A stretch of 64,000 nucleotides of DNA from Aquila chrysaetos chrysaetos (taxonomy: Eukaryota > Chordata > Aves > Accipitriformes > Accipitridae), in the NCBI RefSeq assembly GCF_900496995.4, contig NC_044018.1, forward strand, positions 28,934,047 through 28,998,046, in the 5' to 3' direction. The translations under genes were made by a program, and so were the position numbers. Shown here one piece after another: positions 1-15,791 of the stretch; within the stretch, counting starts at the first letter, position 1; every line of letters begins with the position of its first letter. The notes beneath the pieces are model-generated. The model was given only the letters and a program-made list of their open reading frames with translations, did no database searches and was not told the origin of the DNA.

Positions 1-3000
1 TATTTCAGACAGGCTAAATGCAGATGCCGGTGAGTTTTGAACCAACAGATTCAAAACGGCAGAAGCAGTAAAATGCCAGAAAAACCCAGAAGAGCTGTTA
101 AGTGAGACATCTTTAAAAAGCATCATGAGCAAACGTAGCTTATTATTATGTGCTTAGCATAGGCCAAGGAAAAGGGACATAGAATAGAAAATGGACAGGG
201 CAGACCCTGAGATTGAACCGTATTGAGAAGGGCTGAGAGCACCATACCCATCAATTATGCAGCTTTTAAGGGGAAACTTTATAATGAAAGGAAAAAACCC
301 ACTAATGTTCAACTCAACAAACAGCTCCGAGTACAGCGTTTTCCAGTGGTCAGCAGAGCACAGAAAATACAATTCTTCTGAAAAACACGCACGCTTGGCG
401 GGGGACAAAGGTTGATTATAATGGAGATTTTACGAAAACGCGAGAAAGGAAAGAGCAGCCAGGGCGCATTCCTACCTTCAAGTATACTTAAAAGGAAATA
501 GTGTTTTAAAGCATCTCCTTTATTACTTTATCAAAAACTCAAGGTACAAATTAAAAACATTTCAACCACACATGTTTCACCATGAAGGCTCTTTTCAACT
601 CAATTTAGATACAGCAAAACTGAACTTTGTTCCTGTTATAATCATTTCTAAGGTCTCAAACCCAAGATAGAGGTTACAGCAGTTTTGCTTCCAGAAGCTC
701 AGAAGTAAACAAAACACTTCAATGCACTAATAAAACTGGTTTTGTAAACTTCTTATTGAAGTATGTGGCCTGAAACTAAGAATGCCTTTGAGAAGGAAAG
801 CAGAGGAGCTGGTTGTATCTGCTCAGTTTCATTTGTAGAATTAAAAGAAAAAAGAAATCAGTTTACCTGCAAGGTACGATACCAGAGCCCCAGTGCACAG
901 GGACAGAGTAAGAAGATCCTTATCTGTTCTGCACAGAAAGCAGAAGTTTCCTGCTAAGGAGGGGCATGCCCCACAGAGCACGGCCTCATTTCACCTCGTG
1001 GTGGTGTCGGCTGATGTTCCCCCCTTTGAGACAACTGCTTTTTTTTAACAGCAATTCTTATGTTTGCACCTCAAAACCCCCTATGGTAAGGAGACCAGTG
1101 TGAACAAAGAAAACAAAGTCTTCAGCACACGTGTGTACTTCTCTATATCTTTCATGAGGGACCCTCGAGGGGCTTTCCAGATATTCCTGTCCAGAACCTC
1201 TAGGCTGCAGGTAGGCACTCTCAAATTTTAGGAAAGACGGTCAGATCCCTAGGTAGAAGCTGAAGTCCAGCTCCAGCCTCCCTTGCACAGCCAGAAGTCA
1301 ACTCTGCCTTTATTTTTATTACGAAAAAGCTCAGGATATACATCTACTATCGCTAGAGTCATATCCTCCCCAAGAATCACCTACCGCCGGCTGCCAGTGC
1401 TGCAGAGAGAAGGGCCCCACTCCTGCAGGCACCGGCCATGCCAGGGAGGAAAGGCCTGTCTGCACCGGGGCTCGCCGGGAACCGGGGAGCTTCCGTCAGA
1501 GAGGAGAATTACAGGGCAACCTGCGCTGGTCCAGCATTTCAAGTTTGATTAAGCAGAAAGGAAAATTCTTCTCATATCAGTAGCACCAGACGCCAGGAAA
1601 AAGCAACTGTTGTTTCCCCTTGGGTGGGGGTCAGAAAATGGACAGGTACACAGAGCCCCCCGCCAGGCATCTTGGGTGCTCCTGAGAGCAGCCGGGGAGG
1701 CCTGGGCTAAGCAAAAGGAGACAGGAGTGAAAAAAAGCATTTTTCATGCCAAGAGCATTCTTTTTATTTGGGAAGAAAAGCTCCTATTGAGCAAAACATA
1801 TAATCTACTTAGTAAAAGAAACTGACTGGGCTGAAGAAAATAGATGGGGCAAAGGAAAACAAAAGAGCAGTTCACACTGCTGGGGCGGTGAGTTCCCCTC
1901 TCGCAGAATGCCCGGGGATGAGTCTGCATGGAAGGTGCTGCAGAAGTTGGCAGCAGAGTCTGCTCTATCTGCTCAGCACACTCTTTCTGACATTCTGCTC
2001 AGAGACAAACCCAACCCTTTAAAGAAGCTGTTTAAACAAGCCTAACATTAAGCTTCAGATCCTCAGAACGAAAGCTTTGTTCTCACTCAAGAGATGGATC
2101 AGGCTCGTATTTACACTGAAGCAAACCCTCACTGTGATTTAATCCAAGGCAGAGTGCAGGCGGTCGTGACATCAATCGCAGGAGCGAGCCAGCCCGGTGT
2201 GGGTCCTCACCACTCTTCCTAAAAACCAGAGCGGTCAGTCAGCACTGCCAAAAGACAAACTCTCTCTGATCCTCAACTAATGCAGCCCAGGGCTCGGCTG
2301 CTGGGCCGGGTACTCCTTGAAGTGACCACCCTGAGCCCGAGAGCTGCTTCTGCTCCCCGTGAGGTACACAGCGTGGGTCACGGGTTACAGGCAGCAGCAG
2401 TATTGCTCCCAGCAGGAACCAGGGGCATGGAAGTATCAGTATCCCTTTGCATTAACTACAGCAGAGAGGAAAACAAGAGAAGGCCCTCTTGTACCAAATT
2501 CCCCCATTAAAGGTGATGCGTATTTACAAAATGAATCCAAACAAACAGGTGGGGGTCCATGGATTAGAGCTCCAGGCTCCAGTGAGACTAAAATATTAAG
2601 CTCTGACAGTCAAAGAACATTTCTTTTTTTTTCCCAGCAACTATCTGAGCTCATTTTGCACATATTTATTCTCGCACAGGATTGCATGTGTCAAGATGTC
2701 TCTGCAGCTAGACGGGAAACTTTCACAGCAAAATCTAATGTAATGGTGTTAACCACCTTTTGGAATACATTTTCCAAAATCTCCTGAAGCTGTGCTATGC
2801 AAAATGACATCTTCTCAGGGCTAAACACTACCTGATCAAGATGTATTAAGATAATTAACCTGAAGATGATCATTGGTAAAATTGCCAATAACCACCCACG
2901 TATTTACCAGATAAACAGATTTTTGCAGAGATTGTAAGCTGCTGTTCTTTTTCAACAGTTTGAATCAAGGCTGGAAGAACAATGATTCCCCTGACTTCTG

Positions 3001-6000
3001 AGCCTTTATAAGGCTCTGGAACAGGAGCTGCAATTTATTATGTCTCTGTACAGCACCTAACTTAATGAGACCCAATCTGGTAGTGATGTTTTAATGCTGC
3101 AGCAGCATAATGTTAGCAAGAGAAATGGAAAACAATTGGGTTTGTACCTCTGCTGTTTCTTTAGATGCTATAATGAAGAGAGGGACATGTGTAAACATGC
3201 TTGGAAGAAAGAAATACCTTTCAGTGTTTCGCTATATGCTGTGCTGAAATAAATAAAGAATAACCTTTATCACAGAGTGTTTTGCCCAAGAGCAGGTTAG
3301 GAATAAAATCCACTCCCTTGTGGCAAGGGAGCAGAGGTCTGTTCCAGGAGTCCCTTCATACTCCTCTTTCAACCATATGACCCCAAGACACTCAAAGACA
3401 TCTGCTGAAGACTTTAAAAACAAAGATTTACTTTCCATTATATTCACCTCGATTTTTCTGCTGCCTGGGGTCAACAACTGGGATCCCTACATCCTTATCT
3501 AGGACACGTCCGAGTCCAAAATGCCCACCTTGTATAGCACACCAGTATTTTCTCCAAGCCCCAGTCAGCTCACCTACACCCACCACCTCCAAAATCAAGT
3601 GCAAGGCTAGTTCTGGGTGCCCACACTGCCCCTGTTTCCTTAGAACAGGAGCTGAAGAAATGAGTATAGATTTGCTCTTCTGTGGATACAGTACCACCAC
3701 CTTGAATATCTTTCCTACATCTCGCTGCCCCATCAACTCCTCCTACTTTTGGATCTCAACATTTCTTTTGTTCCTTGCTGGTGCTTATGAAATCTACTGA
3801 CCCACTGCTGCTAAATGAAACAGAGTTAAAATTAGCTACAAAGTACTATGAAAAAAGCACTTTCACGCAAGTCATCCAGAAACTAAAAATTATACTAGGA
3901 TATTTAAAGTTGGAAACAAGAGTCCCAACTTTTTCAAGCTGGCTGCAGTCCCCTGGCACAGGTTGAACCTGACATGAACGCATCACAGCTGACGAGAAAA
4001 CATACACTGAATGGAAAAAAAAAAAAAAAAAAGGCAGAAAGAACGTGCTTTCACCTTTAAAGTGAAGAACTTTCCCTGCATCTACTCAGGTAACACAAAA
4101 GGAGAGCTTCTAAATGAATTTTAAATAAGCGAATTGACAGGAGTCTCATCATTAATAGGTTAATTAGAAGAAGCCTTGACATTTCTGCTGCTGTTGTTCT
4201 TCCACTCAGAAAACAGACATATGGCTCTGAACTCCCTCTCCAGGCTCTGGTCTGACACCTATTTTGTGTTTTAACTTGTTAGGAAACCAGTTTAGGAGCC
4301 ACCCATACCATACCAGTACTGTGGAAGAAAGTCCTGCAAACTAGCCGCATGGCAAGGCAGATGCACAGGTCATTATTGATGGCTTTCAAGACTTAAAACC
4401 AATGCTGCGTATTCTCAGGCAATTGTCACATGCTTTTTCAGAGTCTAAGTAACAAGTTGTTTAATGTGCAGTTATATTCCGGCACCCAGCGGTCCACAGG
4501 TTACTTCCAAGAAGCCCACAGAAGGCAGCAAGCACTAGAAAAGCAAGCTTTTGTCAAGGGGCTTTAATGCGCAGGGAAGTCTGCTTTTCTGATGGAAAAA
4601 AAATAAATATGGGTCCACAATCAAAGAAAAGGGAGGCTGGAAAGCCAGTGGCTGAAATAATAAGGACAAAAGAGGTCTCCCACCCTGCACGACTGACTGC
4701 TCACACACGAGGGTCTAACTCTACAAGCTCAGCACCAGTGAACGTTTCATCCCTGTAATACCATCGCAGCGTTCTCCCTCGAGATGAGCAATTCCTTCTT
4801 GGTCTGCTCAGATAACCGCGCTGGCTGTGCGGTGGAGAACATATTTCCACTGGTCAACACCCAGTGAACTTTGCTTGCTGTTAAGAGAATTGACGTTTTA
4901 CTTCACTCCTTTCGCAATAGCGATTTCCGGAGCATCCACTACTGGCAGCGGACGGCGTACCCAGGGAAAAAAAAATCCAAGCTGTCTGGCCAAGGAGCTG
5001 AAGGAGTTCAAGAATGCTTGTTGGACACTGTTTTTAATTTCCAGTTAGAGAAGTCTTTCTTGGAAAGTTGTAAGATATAACTTATGGACCACGCGGAGTT
5101 TGCCTGATTTAACCGGGTAAATATTTTAAGCAGGTGGTAATAATAAAATCTGCTGGCCCAAGATTGCCCCCCACAGTATTCTTTTGCTTTATTTGAAGCA
5201 TGCAAACAAAGCTTACCTACAAGCAACCTATAACCATCGCTGCAGAGGCAACTTTTTTTTCCCTGTTCCTTTTTTTTAAAGGAAAGAGCGTGGGGGAGTG
5301 TTTTCTACTCCATTTACCGATGCACACAGAGGTTCACAACTCCTAAGGACTGCAGAAATCAGGATGTTTTTCCAACCTACCCTGAAGTAAGCAGCTGTTA
5401 AGATCTCTTGTATAAAGCACAACAGTAAGGGCAGCCCTTGCTGGCTGAGGAGGCACACCGAGCGTGCATCATGGCTGCTCAAGCAGCAAACAATTCACAG
5501 GGTTAGAGTCCCTGTTCCCTGCCATCCTGTACCCAGCTCCACCAATGCAGCTCCCTCACGCCCTTGAAGCCAGGCTGAGCTCACATCTTTTACCGGACAG
5601 CGCGAACAAAAATGTACAGCACATACTGAGCGGAAACAATAGCCAGTCCTACAGAGCCCAATATCAAAGCCACTGATAGTCGGCTGAGTTTCCAGGAGAT
5701 ACGCACAGTCAATTGGCCCTTTCCTGTTTATTTATTTATTTATTTTAAATAAACACCAGCTGTATATAAAATGCAGAGTGAAAGTCTGAGAGCGGACGTG
5801 CGATGAGTCTCATTTGGTCCTGCTTTGCCATTTGTCACAGAAAAGCTGAGCCACCTTCCCAAGGCTGGATTTTACTTTAGGTTAAAACAAAGCACAGCCA
5901 CTCTCCCCTAAAGCACATTTGCATTACCAGATTCAACAGGACTCACAAATACACCCCTAACCTACCGCCCTAGTGGGGTTTAAAGCCATTTTCTGCAGCT

Positions 6001-7703
6001 AACAAGTCCAGATCTGCACACACAAAGTTATTACCTTCTGACAGTCGGTTGGTAATACATAACACGAACGGCAAGAGGATTGGGGAGGAGAAAAAATGTT
6101 TCAGTGCGGCTCCTGTTGGAACAGGTACCTGCGTTACACAAGCAGCGATCGCCCCTGATAGCCACAGAGAGATGGACTGCGCGGTGAAGCCTCGGATGCT
6201 GGAGAGGCCACCGGCCTGTCCTCTGTCCCTGCCAACAGATGCTCAGAGATGCTTTGGCCTTGTCCACCTCTGGAGAAAAGGGCCAATCTCTTCAAAAGCG
6301 TGGAGCTGATACCCCTCACTCTTTCCCCAGATGTGGCAGCGGTTGCACCCCCCCAGGTAAAGAAAAAGGATCGCCACAGAACAAACAACTGAAACAAAGA
6401 GTTTTCCCTCAGTCACCTCCCTCCAAACAAATATTTACAGTTGTTACAATCCAGAGGCACAGGGTTTTAGAAAGGTTTCTTTTAAAAAAAACCCCAACCA
6501 CCACAGATTCCAAGAGGCTATGTATTAAGCACACACTGCAATCTCTGGTGCGTGGGGGGGCTGCCGAATTCCCCCCCTCTGCTGGGTCAACAGGCCGATG
6601 GGAAGAGGCCACAAACTCGTTAGGTCTGACGGAGGCTCAGCAACAACATGGTGGCACTTCCCACCCCGGGGGGCTGATCCGCCCTTCCAGCGCCTGCCCC
6701 ACGCCAAGCCTCTGCCAAGCCTCTACTTCCCGGGGGCCGCAAAACACCCCCGGTGACCCACGCACCCAGGACCCCAACACACACAGACCCCTCCCCTCCC
6801 TCCCAGTTCTTCCTCACTCTGGGGAAAAAACCCATAAATTTCAGTTTCCTTCGTTATGTCCTGAAGACAGGCTGGAAGACTCCCGTTTCTCTTCCCAGCC
6901 AAAGCCAAGGCGAGCGTGGGCCTCCTCGGAGCATCCCCCTCCCACCGCAGGACTCCCCCCCCCCCGCACTGGGAGGAGACCCCGCTCTCCGGCCCCCATC
7001 CCCAATTGCTGTTATCCCTCCAGACACACAACCGTCTCCTCTGGGGGGGGGGGGGGGCACGGCCCCCCAAACAAGCTCAAGGACCCCCTACACATGCCCC
7101 CCACCCCAGCCGGGCTCGACCCCCGCCCCGGGGGCTCGGTGCTGCCCACCACACTGGGGGCCCAACCCTACACCAAATCCTTGATACCTTCAAAGTACCC
7201 CCCCCCACCTCCCAGGACCGCCCCAGCCCATGGATCCCCCCGCTATTCCTTCTCCGCAGCCTGAAAACACCCGCCTCTGCCCCCCCCAGGGCCGCCTGTC
7301 CGCACCCCCCCCTCCAGGGCCCTCCCCGTAGCCTACAGAAAACCTCCAGGCCCCCAAATCCCCTCGTACGCCCTTCCCTCCCCCCCCAGGACGCCCCTAA
7401 AATCTCAGCCTCCCCCTCACCTACCCCACAGCCCCCTCCGCGCCAACCTCACCCCCAGGCCCGGGCTCGCTCCTCACCGCCCCCCCCCCGCTCCCCTCAG
7501 CCCCCCGCATCGCCTCCCCCCTCGATTCTCCTCATGGATCCCCACTTCCCTTCACGATTCCCCCCCGCTTCCCCTCAGCAACCCCCCCCCCCCCCCCCCC
7601 TCTCCCCGCCGCCTCCGGTTCCCCTCACGGCGCCGGGCGGGGGCGGGGCGGCGCGCCGCCATGTTGTGCCCGGTGCGGGCCGGACCCGGGGGCCACCACT
7701 CAC
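1..7703 (-). other. ACVR1B: ACVR1B intron 1 (partial, continues past left edge)
   Basis: This stretch lies downstream, on the minus strand, of the donor that ends ACVR1B coding exon 1. I looked for the cysteine-rich ectodomain exon expected next in ACVR1B and did not find it, so the intron must extend beyond the left edge. The first 6 kb is AT-richer than the rest of the window and carries an A-run near 4017-4032 and a TTTA microsatellite near 5726-5747. From about 6.5 kb to the exon the DNA becomes extremely C-rich, with C/G homopolymers at 6955-6965, 7043-7057 and 7582-7600. The open frames here (for example 6239-7264 and 6916-7737 on plus) are proline-rich low-complexity artefacts. No other gene is visible. 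Confidence 0.75.
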
Positions 7704-7812
7704 CACGGGCTCTGCCGAGAGCCCCAGCCAGGATTAGGACGAAGAGTAGGGCGGCGGGAAGCGGCGGGGGCCGGCGGGAGAAGGGTGGTGGCAGCGGCGG
7801 GGGGGCGGCCAT
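7704..7812 (-). CDS. ACVR1B: ACVR1B exon 1 (signal peptide exon of activin receptor type-1B, ALK4)
   Basis: The minus-strand ATG at 7810-7812 has a strong Kozak context (CTCGCCATGG). It opens a 36-codon exon plus one base, ending at a consensus donor (CGTG|GTGAGT, intron starting at 7703). The peptide starts MAAPPPLPPP, then has a hydrophobic core (ALLFVLILAGAL) and a GRARG end, so it looks like a secretory signal peptide. Phase 1 and a short signal-peptide-only first exon fit the type I receptor family. The assignment to ACVR1B, not another receptor, rests on position: it is transcribed in the same direction as ACVRL1 and immediately downstream of it, as on human 12q13. The mature receptor is a membrane serine/threonine kinase that signals from activin and nodal through SMAD2/3. 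The rest of the gene is outside the window. Confidence 0.72.
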
Positions 7813-7992
7813 GGCGAGCGGCCGCGGCCTCGGTGCCGAGCGGCCGCCAGCGCCTGCGGGGAGGGGCGAGCGCCGGCGCGCGGCCTGGGGGCGGGGCAAA
7901 GCCTTAAAGGGGACGGCCTCTTAAAGGGGAGGGCCCGCTAGGTTGCGGGTCGGCCGATACGGAATTGTATTTTGGGGGGGGGGGGGGGGGGA
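7813..7992 (-). promoter_or_regulatory. ACVR1B: ACVR1B CpG-rich core promoter region
   Basis: The sequence just upstream of the ACVR1B ATG is very GC- and CpG-rich. Two copies of the same ten bases, CTTAAAGGGG on plus (CCCCTTTAAG on minus), lie at 7903-7912 and 7920-7929, 17 bp apart. TTTAAG could act as a weak TATA variant on the minus strand. A start site about 30 bp downstream would give a 5' UTR of about 60-70 nt. The region ends in a G18 run at 7974-7991. The promoter call is inference from CpG content and position; the exact start site cannot be seen. Confidence 0.5.
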
Positions 7993-8200
7993 AGTGTGCG
8001 GTGGTTTGCGTGCGTGGTTTGCGTGCAGGTGTGGGTGTGCGTGCGTGCGTGTGTGCACGCGGCTGGCGCACCATCGGGTGGGTGTGCGGAGCGTGCACGC
8101 GTGTGCACCGTGAGGGGCGCGGGGCACGTGCGGCGCGCCCTCCCGCAGCGTGCTGCGGGTGCGCGGGTGGGTGCGCGGGTGGGTGCGCGGGTGTGCACAG
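7992..8200. repeat. Alternating GT/GC stretch with a 12-bp GCGGGTGGGTGC repeat
   Basis: The stretch from about 7992 to 8125 is dominated by GTGCGTGCGTGTGTGCACGC-type alternating purine-pyrimidine sequence, which can adopt Z-DNA. From 8155 to 8192 a 12-bp unit (GCGGGTGGGTGC) repeats about three times. It lies just upstream of the ACVR1B promoter. Short open frames across it on plus are low-complexity. Confidence 0.6.
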
Positions 8201-8292
8201 GGGGGGTGTGCAGCGTGAGGCTGGCAGGTGCAGGCAGCTGCAGGCAGGGGGCTGTGAAGCCACAGGCCTGGGGCAGCTGGTGAACGGTGGGG

Positions 8293-9113
8293 GCTGAGCA
8301 CCCCAAACCCCGGGCTGAGCACCCCAAACCCCGGGGTAGGGCACCCCAAACCCCAGGCTGAGCACCCCAAACCCCGGGCTGAGCACCCCAAACCCCGGGG
8401 TAGGGCACCCCAAACCCCAGGCTGAGCACCCTAAACCCCAGGCTGAGCACCCCAAACCCTGGACTGAGCACCCTAAACCGTGGGCAGGGCACCCCAAACC
8501 CTGGGCTGAGCACCCCAAAAGCCGGGCAGGGCACCCCAAACCCCAGGCTGAGCACCCCAAACCCCAGGCAGGGCACCCCAAACCCTGGGCTGAGCACCCT
8601 AAACCATGGGCAGGGCACCCCAAACCCGGGGCTGAGCACCCTAAACCCCAGGCAGGGGACCCCAAATCCCTGGCTGAGCACCCTAAGCCCCAGGCTGAGC
8701 CCCCCAAACCCCAGGCTGAGCACCCTAAACCCCAGGCTGAGCACCCCAAACCCTGGGCTGAGCACCTCAAAAGCCAGGCAGGGCACCCCAAACCCCAGGC
8801 TGAGCACCCCAAACCCTGGGGAGGACACCCCAAACCCCAGGCAGGGCACCCCAAACCCTGAGCTGAGCACCCTAAACCATGGGCAGGGCACCCCAAACCC
8901 GGGGCTGAGCACCCTAAACCCCAGGCAGGGGACCCCAAACCCCTGGCTGAGCACCCTAAACCCCAGGCTGAGCCCCCCAAACCCCAGGTAGGGCACCCCA
9001 AACCCCAGGCTGAGCCCCCCAAACCCCAGGTAGGGCACCCCAAACCCCAGGCTGAGCACCCTAAACCGTGGGCAGGGCACCCCAAACCCCGGGCTGAGCC
9101 CCCCAAACCCTGG
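8293..9113. repeat. 21-bp GC-rich minisatellite, about 39 copies
   Basis: The plus-strand unit is GCTGAGCACCCCAAACCCCGG with variants (GCAGGGCACC, GTAGGGCACC, CCTAAACC). A few units are 22 bp. On the minus strand each unit reads GGGGTTTGGGGTGCTCAGC, so it offers two runs of four G. Because 21 is divisible by three, minus-strand frames stay open for about 400 codons as a heptapeptide repeat (GLGCSAW-like or GFGVLSL-like). This is a repeat artefact. The array sits between the ACVRL1 poly(A) signal and the ACVR1B promoter. Confidence 0.95.
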
Positions 9114-9650
9114 GCAGATCACCCTGAGCCCTGCCCTGCTCAGCCCTACATACCCCTCACCCCAGTGCCAGCCCCACCAAGGGCCAGCGGCTGCCCTTTG
9201 CTGACCAGTTTCTCCCAGTCTCTAACTGGGAGTGAGGCAAAAGGGCAGGACAAGACGAGCCCAGGGCGGCCACAGCAATGTGCCAGGCTATGCCGGGAAT
9301 GTGCAGGGGCCAAAACCGGTTGACGGCCGTGCTCTCCTGAACCAGCTCCCCTTTCATCCTGGGGGGCTTCGCCCTGACCCCCGGACCATCAGCAGTGCAA
9401 ACCCCATGAAGCAGGAGGGCTGGCAGCCGCAGCCCCCCTCGATGCAGCCCCAGCCCCTTGTGGGCACAGGGAGAGGGTTGGCACGAGGCTGGAGCAACGT
9501 TTATTGCGGGATCCAGCAGTGCCGGAGTGATACACGGCAGCTACACGGTGTTGAAGCAATAAATTAAGCCATGCAGAAGCACCGGGCTGCAGAGTCCCAT
9601 CCTGCCGCATCGCCCGGTGCCCAGTGGGGGACGTTTGGCAGCTGTTAAGC
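9114..9650. other. Intergenic spacer between ACVR1B and ACVRL1
   Basis: This is non-repetitive sequence between the 21-bp minisatellite and the AT-rich ACVRL1 3' end. A second possible minus-strand AATAAA lies at 9500-9505, so a longer ACVRL1 3' UTR could reach here. I see no exon or RNA gene. Confidence 0.6.
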
Positions 9651-10632
9651 GATAAAATAGCTTTACACTTTATTAAATATATTAAATCTTAATAATTAAA
9701 TAATTATGGAGCAAAGCTGGTTCTGCTGAACATCCTGGTCCTGTCCGAACAGCCCTGAACATGGGGTGGTTTTGGGGATGGCGACGAGTGGTGTGGGCTG
9801 GAGCCGGCCGCAGGGTGCACCAAAATGCCCTGGAAAACACCAAAATGTTGGCAAAGATCAAAAGGGCTTGGAAAGGAGGAATGCCGGCTGCTCGGCAGGG
9901 AAGGATCAAGCCACTGTGGCTGTGGGGGCCCCTGTCTCAGCGGGACCTTGCGGCATGGGTGATGCTCAGGCCCCGCTCGGTGCTGGCGGTTCCTCGTTCT
10001 GGGGAGCCCCGAGATGCGCCGGGGTACAGATCCAGCCCTGTCGGCGGGATGCTGCCCCTGGTCCATCCTTTCCCAGCGAAATCCAGACCTCCTTCGGCAA
10101 GAGACACGCCGGGCACTGCAGCCCTGCCGGGGAATTCCTGCTGCCGCCGCCGAGCCCGCGGCATCCCCACTGCCAACGTGCCGGGCAGGCAGGTTTGGGC
10201 AGCACCTGCTGCCTGCGTGTTGTGCTGGGTGCCAGCCATGGGGGGGGTGCCCAGCCAGGCTCGGGGGCTGCGGCAGGGGACGGTGCTGGATCCGACGCTT
10301 GATTGTCCCTCGGCCGTGGTGTCTGGCCGGGGGGCTTGGAATGGGCCGCCAGCCCCAGGCGCCCGCTGCCATCCCCGCCGGGCAGATGAGACGGGCTGGC
10401 GTCAGATGACGGATCCAGGGGGTATTTTTATAACTGGGCTGGAAAATTCCTCCCTTGCTTTTTTTTTTCCCCCTACTTTTTCCCTCCTTGCAAATTAAAA
10501 AGGCTCCAAGGAGGGGATAGGAAAGGTGGGAGCTGCAAGCAAAACCCCCTGTGTAACCAGGAGCCATCCTGGTGTTGGCTTTGCCGCCGTCCCCGGTGCA
10601 GCCTGCGAGCGGCTCCGGTGTGTGCCCGGCGT
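9650..10632 (-). other. ACVRL1: ACVRL1 3' untranslated region (probable)
   Basis: This runs from the ACVRL1 stop to just past the AATAAA at 9669-9674. The frames here are GC-rich shadows; none resembles a protein I recognise. The exact cleavage site is inferred. Confidence 0.55.
9669..9674 (-). terminator. ACVRL1: ACVRL1 poly(A) signal AATAAA
   Basis: On the minus strand AATAAA lies inside a strongly AT-rich stretch (9655-9710) that stands out from the GC-rich surroundings. It is about 960 nt after the ACVRL1 stop codon, giving a plausible 3' UTR. It is the first canonical signal I found after the stop. Confidence 0.6.
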
Positions 10633-15787
<5,155 letters not shown>

Positions 15788-15791
15788 TTTC

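Noticed and set aside
6239-7737. Long plus-strand proline-rich frames (341 and 273 codons)
   Set aside because: They come from C-rich low-complexity DNA in ACVR1B intron 1, with C and G homopolymers, no recognisable domain and overlapping frames.
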